A stretch of 64,000 nt of DNA, from NCBI GenBank assembly GCA_016873495.1, contig VGXC01000009.1:1-64000 (forward strand), given 5' to 3'. Position numbers and translations under genes: made by a program. Below, piece after piece: positions 34,792-42,824 of this stretch. The notes under the pieces were generated by a model. That model saw only the letters and a list, made by a program, of their open reading frames with translations. It was not told the DNA's origin and did not search any database. This DNA comes from Nitrospira sp. (GTDB lineage Bacteria > Nitrospirota > Nitrospiria > Nitrospirales > Nitrospiraceae). The number at the start of each line of letters is the position of its first letter. Position 1 is the stretch's first letter.

Positions 34792-35819
34792 TGCAAGTCC
34801 TCCCACCGCAGCAACGTGTTGGGCGCGATCCGCTTCCGAGCCGTTTTGCCGATCACGTCGGGGAGACGCTTCGACGGAATGCCCGTGCCGGGCCGCTTGG
34901 TCCATACCATGTCCGGCGTGATCGTCTGCCCGGCCTCGATGGCCGTGAGCGCCACCACGCTGCGGAAGGCCCACTCGCGAATTTGCCCCTCGCGCGAGTG
35001 GACGCGCTTCTCGCTCCCCATCGCTTTCTCGATCTTTCGAATTCCGCAGACCAATTCGTGCAGTTCCGCCATGTCGATGGACACCGACTGATCGGGGCCC
35101 GGCTGGAGCTTGTCGAGAATCACATGCTTCTCGATGATGCAGGCGCCCAACGTCACCGCGGCATAGCAGGTATAGAGGTCCGGCGTGTGGTCGGAATGGC
35201 CGATCGCCAGATCGGGATACCGCGTCTGCATCGTGCGGATCACGCCCAGATTGATGTCTTCGTAGACCGGAGGATATTCGGAGACGCAGTTAAGCAGCGC
35301 GACGGAGGCTCCTTCCTGCCGCAGCGCAGCCGCCGTATCGTCGATTTCCTCCAAGGTGCACATGCCGGTCGACAGGATCATCGGTTTCTTGAATCGCGCG
35401 ATCTTGCGCAACGAGGGGATGTCCGTCATCTCGCCCGATCCGATCTTGAAGGCTGGCACCCCCAGCTCGTTCAACTCCGCCGCCGCCTTGTAACTGAAGG
35501 GCGTGCAGAGATATTGAATCCCGGCGGCTTCGCATGTCCGCATCAGCGCTTCGTGGTCCGCCAATCGCAGCGCATGTTTCTTCAGAAACTCGTAGAGCGG
35601 TTCCTGAAAATTGTCCGACATGGGAATGTCGGGCAGCATTTCTTCATCGGGCAGATGATGTTGGAATTTGATCGCGTCCGCACCCGCCAACTTGGCCGTC
35701 CGCACCATCTCCTTGGCGACGGCCAGATCGCCCAGATGATTGTCGCAGGCCTCGGCCACGATATACACGGGCTGCCCCGGGCCGATCCGGCGTGGTCCGA
35801 TGTGCATCATCGGCGTCAT
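34788..35819 (-). CDS. Nonulosonate synthase NeuB/LegI family (copy 1)
   Basis: 343 aa. TIM-barrel NeuB domain (AEACDNHLGDL 22-32, KFQHHLPDEE 51-60, FKIGSGEMTDIPSL near 127-140, IEKHVILDK near 228) is followed by a C-terminal SAF/antifreeze-like domain (about 285-343, KRPGTGIPSKRLPDVIG). It condenses phosphoenolpyruvate with a 6-carbon amino sugar (from the adjacent NeuC) to a 9-carbon 3-deoxy acid. ATG at 35819, five bases after the carbamoyltransferase 2 stop. The SAF linker residues differ from copy 2. Confidence 0.9.
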   Translation of the reverse strand: MTPMMHIGPRRIGPGQPVYIVAEACDNHLGDLAVAKEMVRTAKLAGADAIKFQHHLPDEEMLPDIPMSDNFQEPLYEFLKKHALRLADHEALMRTCEAAGIQYLCTPFSYKAAAELNELGVPAFKIGSGEMTDIPSLRKIARFKKPMILSTGMCTLEEIDDTAAALRQEGASVALLNCVSEYPPVYEDINLGVIRTMQTRYPDLAIGHSDHTPDLYTCYAAVTLGACIIEKHVILDKLQPGPDQSVSIDMAELHELVCGIRKIEKAMGSEKRVHSREGQIREWAFRSVVALTAIEAGQTITPDMVWTKRPGTGIPSKRLPDVIGKTARKRIAPNTLLRWEDLQ

Positions 35820-35823
35820 CTCG

Positions 35824-37641
35824 TCACGCCGACGGCCCCGATTTGGTGACCAGCCAACGATCCACGATCAGGCCATCGAGCCCGCTCAGGGTGAAGACTC
35901 TGACGGCGTCCGCGGCCGTTTGCACGATCGGCTCGCCGTGCAGATTGAACGAGGTGTTCAGCAGCGCGCCCACGCCAGTTTGGGCTTCGAATGCGGCGAT
36001 AAGATCGTAATAGGAAGGATTCTGCTCCCGCTCGAGGATTTGCGGACGGCAGGTTCCATCGGCCGGATGAATGCCGGCCGCCAGGGCTCGCTTCCCTTCT
36101 TCGCTCGTGGCAAATCCCACGGTCATGTAGGGCGCGCACAGCCTCTTTGGATTCACGAGATAGTCTCCGGCCCGGCTAGCCAGAATCGTCGGGGCAAAGG
36201 GCATCCAGAAGTCCCGGCTCTTGATCTTGTCGTTGATGGTCCGGACCACTTCGGCCTTGCGGGGATCGGCCAGAATGGACCGATTGCCGAGTGCCCGCGC
36301 GCCGAATTCGCTTCCGCCCACGCACCGACCCAGGACATGGCCGGCGGCCAACAAGCTCGCGATGTCTTGTGCCGAGAGATCTTCTTGGACGCGATAGGCC
36401 GGGTTTCCGTGAAACGGTTCGACGGCCCGTTCGGCCTCGGCCCGTTCGCAGGATGGGCCCAGATAGGCATGCGGCAAGGGCTGAAGGACGGTCCGCGGAT
36501 CGATACCGTCCGCCGACAGTCGGTCGTGCATGAACACATAGGCGGCGCCGATGGCCAAAGATTCGTCGGAGGGACAGGGACAGACGAACAAATCCCCCAC
36601 TTCCGACCGTTCGGCGATCCGCATCATGGCCTTGACGTTCATGGCCGCGCCGCCGCCGAAGACCATGTCGCGGGCGCCGGTTTCTTTCAGGCCGTTCACC
36701 GCCCACTGCACCAAGATGTCTTCCGTATAGGCTTGGAGCGCGCCGGCGATTGCATCGAAGCGAAACCCCTCGAGACGGTCTTTGAAATAATAGAACTGGT
36801 CGGTCGGCGTTTCGTGGAACCCAAACTTAAGTCCGTCCACGAATTGCGTATTTCGGAAGACGCGCAAGGGCCCTTGGATATAGTCCGCCTTCGCGTAGGG
36901 CGCCAACCCCATCAGTTTGTACTCGTGTTCGTCCGGCTTCATGCCCAGCATCAAAGTGAGGGAACGATAGAGGCGCGCCACGAGCAGATCGGTGGAGACG
37001 CTGAGTCGGGTAATCCGCCCTCCCTCGGCCAGACTGACCGTGGCGTTGCAGTCCCCTCCCCAGGCGTCGGCGGTCAGAATGAGCGTACGGTCTTTCTTGA
37101 GCGGGCTCCCGTAGTAGGCATGGTAGCCGTGGGCTCGGTGGTGATTGACGAACGTCACTTTGGCCGGATCGATCCCCAAGTGCGACGAGACGGCTTGCCG
37201 GCGGAATTCCTGCCCGACGGCGTCGTGGACTTCGGCCCCCGTTTCATCCAAACCCTTGAGCAGGGCAGCCCAGTCGCCGCCGAACTGCGCGGTGTCCACC
37301 TTGTCGCGAAACACCTCCAGGTAGGCCGGCCTTTTACCTTCACGCAACCGCGGGGACCAAAACTCCCGCTGCTCGCGCAGCCGATCGCCCACGGAGAACC
37401 CCGAATACTTGTGGACCAGCACCGACTTGGCGTCGAATCGAAAGTCGGCAAAGACCACCGCATCCAATTGCTCGGCGCGCAGGCCGGCCATTCGCAGTAC
37501 CGCGTCAATGGCCTGCAAGGGATACCGATCGTCGTTCTTGATGCGCGAGAAGCGCTCTTGGCTCGCGCAGGCCACGATCGCTCCGTCCACCATCGCGGCG
37601 GCTGTCGAATTGGTGCCCCAGTTGATCGCCAAAAGCTTCAT
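35824..37641 (-). CDS. Carbamoyltransferase, NodU/CmcH family (copy 2)
   Basis: 605 aa. Same domain plan as copy 1: MKLLAINWGTNSTAAAM start, NHHRAHGYHAYYG metal motif (about residues 118-130), LTADAWGGDCNATV, then EFGARALGNRSILADP, RDFWMPFAPTIL and LNTSFNLHGEPIV in the C-terminal half. It transfers a carbamoyl group to a sugar hydroxyl. The ATG at 37641 overlaps the stop of the KdnA-like gene as ATGA, so its job is tied to the aminated ulosonate module. Similar to copy 1 but distinct, so the two probably have separate acceptors. Confidence 0.9.
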   Translation of the reverse strand: MKLLAINWGTNSTAAAMVDGAIVACASQERFSRIKNDDRYPLQAIDAVLRMAGLRAEQLDAVVFADFRFDAKSVLVHKYSGFSVGDRLREQREFWSPRLREGKRPAYLEVFRDKVDTAQFGGDWAALLKGLDETGAEVHDAVGQEFRRQAVSSHLGIDPAKVTFVNHHRAHGYHAYYGSPLKKDRTLILTADAWGGDCNATVSLAEGGRITRLSVSTDLLVARLYRSLTLMLGMKPDEHEYKLMGLAPYAKADYIQGPLRVFRNTQFVDGLKFGFHETPTDQFYYFKDRLEGFRFDAIAGALQAYTEDILVQWAVNGLKETGARDMVFGGGAAMNVKAMMRIAERSEVGDLFVCPCPSDESLAIGAAYVFMHDRLSADGIDPRTVLQPLPHAYLGPSCERAEAERAVEPFHGNPAYRVQEDLSAQDIASLLAAGHVLGRCVGGSEFGARALGNRSILADPRKAEVVRTINDKIKSRDFWMPFAPTILASRAGDYLVNPKRLCAPYMTVGFATSEEGKRALAAGIHPADGTCRPQILEREQNPSYYDLIAAFEAQTGVGALLNTSFNLHGEPIVQTAADAVRVFTLSGLDGLIVDRWLVTKSGPSA

Positions 37642-38840
37642 ACGCCACGAGCGGCCTTGATGGACTCCCGAACAGCCTGAGCAATGGACACGATGTTTTC
37701 CTGAGTCATCATCACGTTGACGGGGAGCGCGATGGCCCGCCTCAGCAGCGACGCACAGGCGCAGGAGGGCACGATGCCGTGGCAGGCGCAATTTGCGGCG
37801 GCTCCTGCCTGCCGCGTACCGGCAAAGGCTCCCATCATGTGCCGCCAGGTGCCGGCGAAGTGCCAGTCCAGCGCATCGGGCAGGTTTTTCGTGCCGACGT
37901 TTCTCCGCCCCAATTCTTCGGCCACGGCCAGCGCCTGTTGCTCGGAATCCAGAAAAAAGATCAGTGTGTCCGCGACGTCACCCTGTTCGTCATGCAGAAG
38001 ACGAAACTCCAGGCCGCACCCGTCCAGCCCGCGTTTGAGCGCCGCCTTGTTGGCACGCTGCCGTTCCAGAATCACGGGGAGCTTCTGCAACTGCGCCAGT
38101 CCCACTGCCGCTTGCACCTCGGTCATCCGAAAATTGAACCCGGCTTGTCTCCGCGTATCTTTCCCACGCGGAACGGTCGGATTGTAATCGTGACCATGAT
38201 CATGGAGTGCGCGCGCCCGTTCATACAGGGTCGGATCGTTCGTCACGACGGCGCCGCCCTCGCCCGTCGTAATGTTCTTCGCGAAATCGAAACTGTAGAT
38301 GCCGATGTCGCCGAGCGTGCCGAGCGGTTTCCCCTGATACGACCCGCCGAATCCCTGGGCCGCGTCCTCCAGCACCGCTAGACGATGCTCGCGGGCGATT
38401 CGCAGGATCGCCTCCATGTCGGCTGCGGCGCCGGCCATGTGCACGGGAATGACGGCCTTGGTCTTCGGCGTGATGGCCTTGCGGAAGTACTCGGGGTGCA
38501 GGTTCAAGCTGCGGTCCAGTTCGACGATCACCGGCGTCGCCCCCGCTTCGAGAATCGCTTCGACCGTCGCGACAAAGGTAAACGATTGGGTGATGACCTC
38601 GTCTCCGGGTCCGACGCCGAGCGCGCGGAGGGCGACCAGCAGCGCCGCCGTGCCGGACGAGACCACCTGGGCATGCGCCACACCGACCGTGCGGGCGATC
38701 TCACGCTCGAACTCACGCACCTTGAAGACGCCGTTGCGGCGCGGCCCGAACCCGTGCGCGAAGAGCACGCCGTTGCTGGCATCGAACCACTCGAGAATCG
38801 CCTGGCGCTCTTCCGGACCGATCAATTCGTAGCCGGGCAT
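37638..38840 (-). CDS. KdnA-like PLP aminotransferase
   Basis: 400 aa DegT/DnrJ/EryC1 enzyme. The N-terminus MPGYELIGPEE, then GVLFAHGF (24-31) and KVREFE (40-45), matches what I recall of KdnA (8-amino-3,8-dideoxy-octulosonate transaminase of Shewanella). SSGTAALL (61-68) binds PLP phosphate. LEDAAQ (157-162, Asp159) pairs with the pyridine nitrogen. FDFAKNITTGEGGAV carries the Schiff-base Lys188. Known KdnA aminates an aldehyde generated at C8 of Kdo. The adjacent iron alcohol dehydrogenase would supply that aldehyde. ATG at 38840, 11 bases after the KdnB-like stop. Confidence 0.82.
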   Translation of the reverse strand: MPGYELIGPEERQAILEWFDASNGVLFAHGFGPRRNGVFKVREFEREIARTVGVAHAQVVSSGTAALLVALRALGVGPGDEVITQSFTFVATVEAILEAGATPVIVELDRSLNLHPEYFRKAITPKTKAVIPVHMAGAAADMEAILRIAREHRLAVLEDAAQGFGGSYQGKPLGTLGDIGIYSFDFAKNITTGEGGAVVTNDPTLYERARALHDHGHDYNPTVPRGKDTRRQAGFNFRMTEVQAAVGLAQLQKLPVILERQRANKAALKRGLDGCGLEFRLLHDEQGDVADTLIFFLDSEQQALAVAEELGRRNVGTKNLPDALDWHFAGTWRHMMGAFAGTRQAGAAANCACHGIVPSCACASLLRRAIALPVNVMMTQENIVSIAQAVRESIKAARGV

Positions 38841-38850
38841 ATCGTGCTTC

Positions 38851-40035
38851 CTACGCGCAGGCCGCTCGGACGACCGCCGCGACATCCTCGCGGCCAAAGG
38901 GAACGGGGTTTAGGTCCAGATTGCCTTGCCGCTGCGCGACAGTCAGGTCGGTGAGCCCATCGACCGCCGAAGGGCCGACCTGCCAGCGGCGAAAATTTTT
39001 CGGGGCCTGCACCTGGGCATAGAGCCGCCAAACGGCATCGCGAAATCCCGCCGCGTGCCGGTTCGGCGAAGACAGGCCTGCGGCGTCCACCGGCGCGACC
39101 TTCTCGAACAGCGCGGCATAGCCCCCCGCATAGCCCTTCTCCACATTCGCCGCAATGACAAAGGGCAGCAGGATGCCGCCGGCGTAGCCGTGCGGCACTC
39201 GATAGTGCACGCCCAGGGGATACGAAATGCCGCTCGTCGGTCCACCGGCCGCATGGCCCATCGCGGTTCCGGCCAAAAAACTGGCGAGCAACAGGTCTTG
39301 GCGCGCCTCCAGATCGGCCGGCGCTTCGACGGCCTTGGGTAACGACCGGAAGAGCAACCGAACGGCTTCTGCCCCGAACAAGAGGCTGACGGGATTGGCC
39401 GTCTTGGCTGTGCAAGCTTCGGTGGCATGGACGAGCGCATCGAGCCCGGATCCGATCGTCGCGCCTGCGGGGCAAGTGGTGAGCAATTGCGGGTCCAGCA
39501 CGGCCAAGAAACACCCCACGTGCGTACCGTTGATCCCCAGCTTCGTTTGCGAAGCCACGTCGATGAACGAAGCGGTTGCGCTGACTTCCGAGCCGGACCC
39601 GGCCACCGTCGGGATGACCACGACCGGCACGCCGGGGGTCGGCACCAAATTCATGCCTCGATAGGCGATGCCTCGGCCGGGATTGCGCATGAGGATGCCC
39701 ACGCCCTTGGCCAAATCCATCGTGCTGCCGCCGCCGACGCCAATGATGAGGTCCACCTCAAGAGGTCTGAACGTCGCCGCGACCTGGTCCAAATACTCAT
39801 AGTCCGGCTCGATGCCCGTCCGCGTCGGCATCACGGTGACCGGGGACAAACCTTGCTTGCGCCAACCGGCGAGCATGACCTGAATCGGATCTTGTTGCAG
39901 CACGACTTCGTCCACGATGACGCCGATGCGCGACATCTTGAGTTCCGCCAACTTCGCCGGAAGGGCTTCTGCAGCGCCGGCTCCGCAGACGGCCCGGCAC
40001 TGCAGGCCGATATGAAACACGGCGCCTCCGTTCAT
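38851..40035 (-). CDS. KdnB-like iron-containing alcohol dehydrogenase
   Basis: 394 aa group III dehydrogenase. IIGVGGGSTMDLAKG (97-111) is the NAD motif. IPTVAGSGSEVSATASF (about 154-170) is the conserved family loop. Metal ligands lie in SGLDALVHATEAC (His near residue 207) and GVHYRVPHGYAGGI (two His near 277-283). In the Kdo8N pathway KdnB oxidises Kdo C8 to an aldehyde. Pairing with a KdnA-like enzyme directly downstream supports the same chemistry on a ulosonic acid here. ATG at 40035 with AGAGGAG upstream. The 394-residue length exceeds KdnB (about 360). Confidence 0.78.
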   Translation of the reverse strand: MNGGAVFHIGLQCRAVCGAGAAEALPAKLAELKMSRIGVIVDEVVLQQDPIQVMLAGWRKQGLSPVTVMPTRTGIEPDYEYLDQVAATFRPLEVDLIIGVGGGSTMDLAKGVGILMRNPGRGIAYRGMNLVPTPGVPVVVIPTVAGSGSEVSATASFIDVASQTKLGINGTHVGCFLAVLDPQLLTTCPAGATIGSGLDALVHATEACTAKTANPVSLLFGAEAVRLLFRSLPKAVEAPADLEARQDLLLASFLAGTAMGHAAGGPTSGISYPLGVHYRVPHGYAGGILLPFVIAANVEKGYAGGYAALFEKVAPVDAAGLSSPNRHAAGFRDAVWRLYAQVQAPKNFRRWQVGPSAVDGLTDLTVAQRQGNLDLNPVPFGREDVAAVVRAACA

Positions 40036-40075
40036 CGTGCGCTCCTCTGCATCGTGTGCGACAGGTCCCTACGCA

Positions 40076-40945
40076 TTAGGCGCCCGCGGCACAGGTTGAT
40101 GCCGGGCGGCAGCGCACCTGACGCTGCTGGAGAAAGTCCTTGATGGTCGGAAGGGTAGTGTCGGCGATCCGGCCGACGGACCGCGGCCGGCGAAGAAATT
40201 CCGTGTTGCCTTCGACCATGTCCGGCCCCCCCGCTCCCAGTACCTTCGCGACATGATAATGAAGTATCGCTCCCAGACAGACCGCGTCGGCCTGTCCTTC
40301 CGTCAACACCGCATGGACATGATCGAGCGTTCCGGCGCCGCCACAGGCGATGACCGGCACGCTGACGCGACGCGCGATGGCGCTTGTGAGCGACACGTCG
40401 AATCCCCTCCCGGTCCCTTCGCGATCCACCGAGGTGATCAAGAGTTCGCCCGCACCGAGCTCGGCGGCCCGGACAGCCCACTCGACGGCGTCGAGCCCCG
40501 TCGCCTGCCGCCCATTGTCCGTGTAAGCCGCGTAACGTCCGTCAGGCTGCTTGATCGCTTCGATGGACACCACGATCGTCGAGGAGCCGAACCGCGTGGC
40601 CGCCTCCGTAATCAAGGCCGGGCGCTGCACCGCCGCCGTATTCAACGCGACTCGGTCGGCCCCGGCTTGCAACGCGGCCTGAATGTCTTCCAACGACCGC
40701 AACCCTCCGCCTACCGTCAAGGGAATGAAGATTTCGTCGGCGGTCCGCCTCACGATGTCCAACAGACTGTTCCGTTGATACAAGCTCGCCACGATATCCA
40801 TGTACAGCAGCTCGTCGGCGCCCTGCTCGTAGTAGTGGCGGGCGAAGTGCTCCGGACGGCCCAAGGCTCGCAGCCCTTCCAGGTGAATGCCCTTGACGAG
40901 GCTGGGCCCCTTGATATCGAGGCGCGGGATGATGCGAATCGGCAT
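40076..40945 (-). CDS. HisF-like cyclase/amidotransferase partner
   Basis: 289 aa TIM barrel. MPIRIIPRLDIKGPSLVKG, YMDIVASLYQRNSLLDIV, PLTVGGGLRSLEDIQ, VSIEAI, GELLITSVDREGTGRGFD and VIACGGAGTLDHV are HisF/HisA motifs; the closest kin are HisF2-type proteins of O-antigen loci. In Pseudomonas the WbpG-HisF2-HisH2 trio makes acetamidino sugars, with HisH as glutaminase and HisF as ammonia channel. No HisH is present here. The frame to 41263 is rejected because its first ~106 residues lie inside the LIC12162 gene. The C-terminal tail (RPASTCAAGA) is non-conserved. Confidence 0.84.
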   Translation of the reverse strand: MPIRIIPRLDIKGPSLVKGIHLEGLRALGRPEHFARHYYEQGADELLYMDIVASLYQRNSLLDIVRRTADEIFIPLTVGGGLRSLEDIQAALQAGADRVALNTAAVQRPALITEAATRFGSSTIVVSIEAIKQPDGRYAAYTDNGRQATGLDAVEWAVRAAELGAGELLITSVDREGTGRGFDVSLTSAIARRVSVPVIACGGAGTLDHVHAVLTEGQADAVCLGAILHYHVAKVLGAGGPDMVEGNTEFLRRPRSVGRIADTTLPTIKDFLQQRQVRCRPASTCAAGA

Positions 40946-40958
40946 GGCGTCTGCAGGA

Positions 40959-42773
40959 TTATCCAGCCGGTGCCAGCCCTTTACTGGTGGCCAACTCTTC
41001 TTCCAACGTTTCAGTCCAGCGGTCGAGCCAATCTTCACGGGCCAACGCATAGCGATCGATGAATCGCCGGCGAGCGTCTTGCACCACGGCGCTCCCCCAC
41101 CAACGAGACACCTCGTCGTAGGTCTCGCAGACTTTTGCCGCGGCCTGCCGGGGAGAGTCGAAGAGCATCCCGGCCATTCTGAGAAGATCGAGGGATTCTT
41201 TCGCGTCTGTTCTGGTTTCCCATTGTGTGGGATTCCAAAACGTGATGGTCGGCTTATTGGCAACCAAGGCTTCCAGGAAACTCGTTCCGCAATGATCCAC
41301 GACCACCAGCCGGCATTGTCCTAAGGCGTCGGGAAAGGCTTGGGCACGTTCGTCCCACTTGATCGTCGGAAAGCGGACTACGACGCGCCGCCGAATGTCA
41401 TGTCCGTACTCATGCACATATGGTCGAAATCGCACCACGCCCAACACGTGTGCGGGGAGCACATCGAGAAACTTCATGGCATCTTCGAGATAGTCGGCAA
41501 CTTGGCTGCCGACCGGCCAAGAACTAAAGCGGTAGAGGTACCGTGGGAGTGCGGTCGAGACAAAGAGAATTTCCGCAGGAGCGGACGATTCGGAGGGATT
41601 CGCGTAACGATGCAAGAGCGCGGAGAGGGTCGGATCGGGAAGGGATTGCACGCCCGATCCGTTTCCCTTGCCCCATCCCCACGTATAATACGAATCCGCC
41701 AGGCGCGCCTCATGCTGCTCACAGGCTAACGTACGATAGAGTCCATAGCCTCCGCCATATTGGACAGCCACCATCCGAGCGCCCTGCTCCGATGCCACCG
41801 CTGCTTGATACTTGAATCGTTCGTCAAAGTACCATCCGAACGACGACACGACGACGGAGGGCACGCCGGACATGCTGCGCGCAGCAGCCTGATGCAATAG
41901 GTCGAACCCTTCAAGGTAGAGCGAGGGGAAATTTCTCGAAAGGATTTGCGCGCACACTCGCTCAAACTCCGACACGCTCGGCATCGCGCAGAGACCCCGC
42001 CGCTCGTTGTTGAACGAGAGCGGTACGCTTTTCAATGCCTCCTCCGGCATAAATATTTTCATCGGCAGCACCTCGAATCCGCTTCTCTCCGCAAGCGACC
42101 ATCGTGCCGACCGACTCAGATGGGTGTCGCAGAGCGCGACACGTCCTTTATTAAGGACGTCCCGAACACGTGCTTGGACGAACTCGCCTCCTCGCATGGC
42201 AGCTTTGCGCCAGACCGATAGGGCAGCCCGTTCCCTCTTTGCGTCCCCCGGTTTCGCCTCCAAGGCATCGAAGTCTTTTTCCGGAAACGTTCGTCCGAGC
42301 TCGCACAGCAATTGGGAGAAGAGCTGCTGGTTGAACGGATCGTCAAGGGCTTGTTCGATGAATTCGATCGTCGTGTTGGGGACGCGGTAGGCTGACGGAG
42401 CGAGGACGAATGTGTCGAGATGGTCGTACCGTCTGAACGCCTCGCTGAGGTGTGCGTATCGGTCGTACATAATGTGCAGATAGTGCATCAGCCACGGCCC
42501 GACCAAGATGCGCCAGAATCTCTGCCGGTACGAGACCCGATGCATCGTATTGAGATACTCCGCAAGACACGCCAGCCACCGCTCCCCCAACTCATCGAGA
42601 TAGCGGGCGGCCTCGGCATAGCGCTCGCGATCATCCCATGGATTGGGCATGACCTGGTACTTCAATCCCCGCCATTCCGCTTCTCGATCGGCTCGGAGAC
42701 ACCAGGGTCCGAGGAAGAGGATTTCCTGTTTTTTGTCCCAAAATTCAGGGAGGGCGGTAGTGGCCAGAAACAT
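40959..42773 (-). CDS. LIC12162-type putative transferase
   Basis: 604 aa. It begins MFLATTALPEFWDKKQEILFLGPWCLRADR, the family opening (residues 1-30) of the surface-carbohydrate transferase family first defined in Leptospira (TIGR04331). The middle region is helical, with FDLLHQAAARSMSGVPSVVVSSFGWYFDERFK. The C-terminal third looks like a GT-B donor domain (EILFVSTALPRYLYRFS, VVRFRPYVHEYGHDIRR, CRLVVVDHCGTSFLEALVANKPTITFW). The gene occurs in nonulosonate loci and may transfer the CMP-sugar. Start ATG at 42773; 51 bases from the radical SAM stop without clear signals. Confidence 0.78.
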   Translation of the reverse strand: MFLATTALPEFWDKKQEILFLGPWCLRADREAEWRGLKYQVMPNPWDDRERYAEAARYLDELGERWLACLAEYLNTMHRVSYRQRFWRILVGPWLMHYLHIMYDRYAHLSEAFRRYDHLDTFVLAPSAYRVPNTTIEFIEQALDDPFNQQLFSQLLCELGRTFPEKDFDALEAKPGDAKRERAALSVWRKAAMRGGEFVQARVRDVLNKGRVALCDTHLSRSARWSLAERSGFEVLPMKIFMPEEALKSVPLSFNNERRGLCAMPSVSEFERVCAQILSRNFPSLYLEGFDLLHQAAARSMSGVPSVVVSSFGWYFDERFKYQAAVASEQGARMVAVQYGGGYGLYRTLACEQHEARLADSYYTWGWGKGNGSGVQSLPDPTLSALLHRYANPSESSAPAEILFVSTALPRYLYRFSSWPVGSQVADYLEDAMKFLDVLPAHVLGVVRFRPYVHEYGHDIRRRVVVRFPTIKWDERAQAFPDALGQCRLVVVDHCGTSFLEALVANKPTITFWNPTQWETRTDAKESLDLLRMAGMLFDSPRQAAAKVCETYDEVSRWWGSAVVQDARRRFIDRYALAREDWLDRWTETLEEELATSKGLAPAG

Positions 42774-42824
42774 TTCTTCATCAACTCCGAAAAACTGTCA
42801 CTCGCTCGCAGCACTGTATGAACA

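Noticed and set aside
36291-36533. Arg/Pro-rich frames across the main block
   Set aside because: High-GC shadow frames without ribosome binding sites or recognisable motifs.
40076-40945. Histidine biosynthesis hisF
   Set aside because: No other his genes are nearby, and the context with WbpG-type amidotransferase and ulosonate genes fits the HisF2-type partner better; sequence alone cannot exclude it fully.
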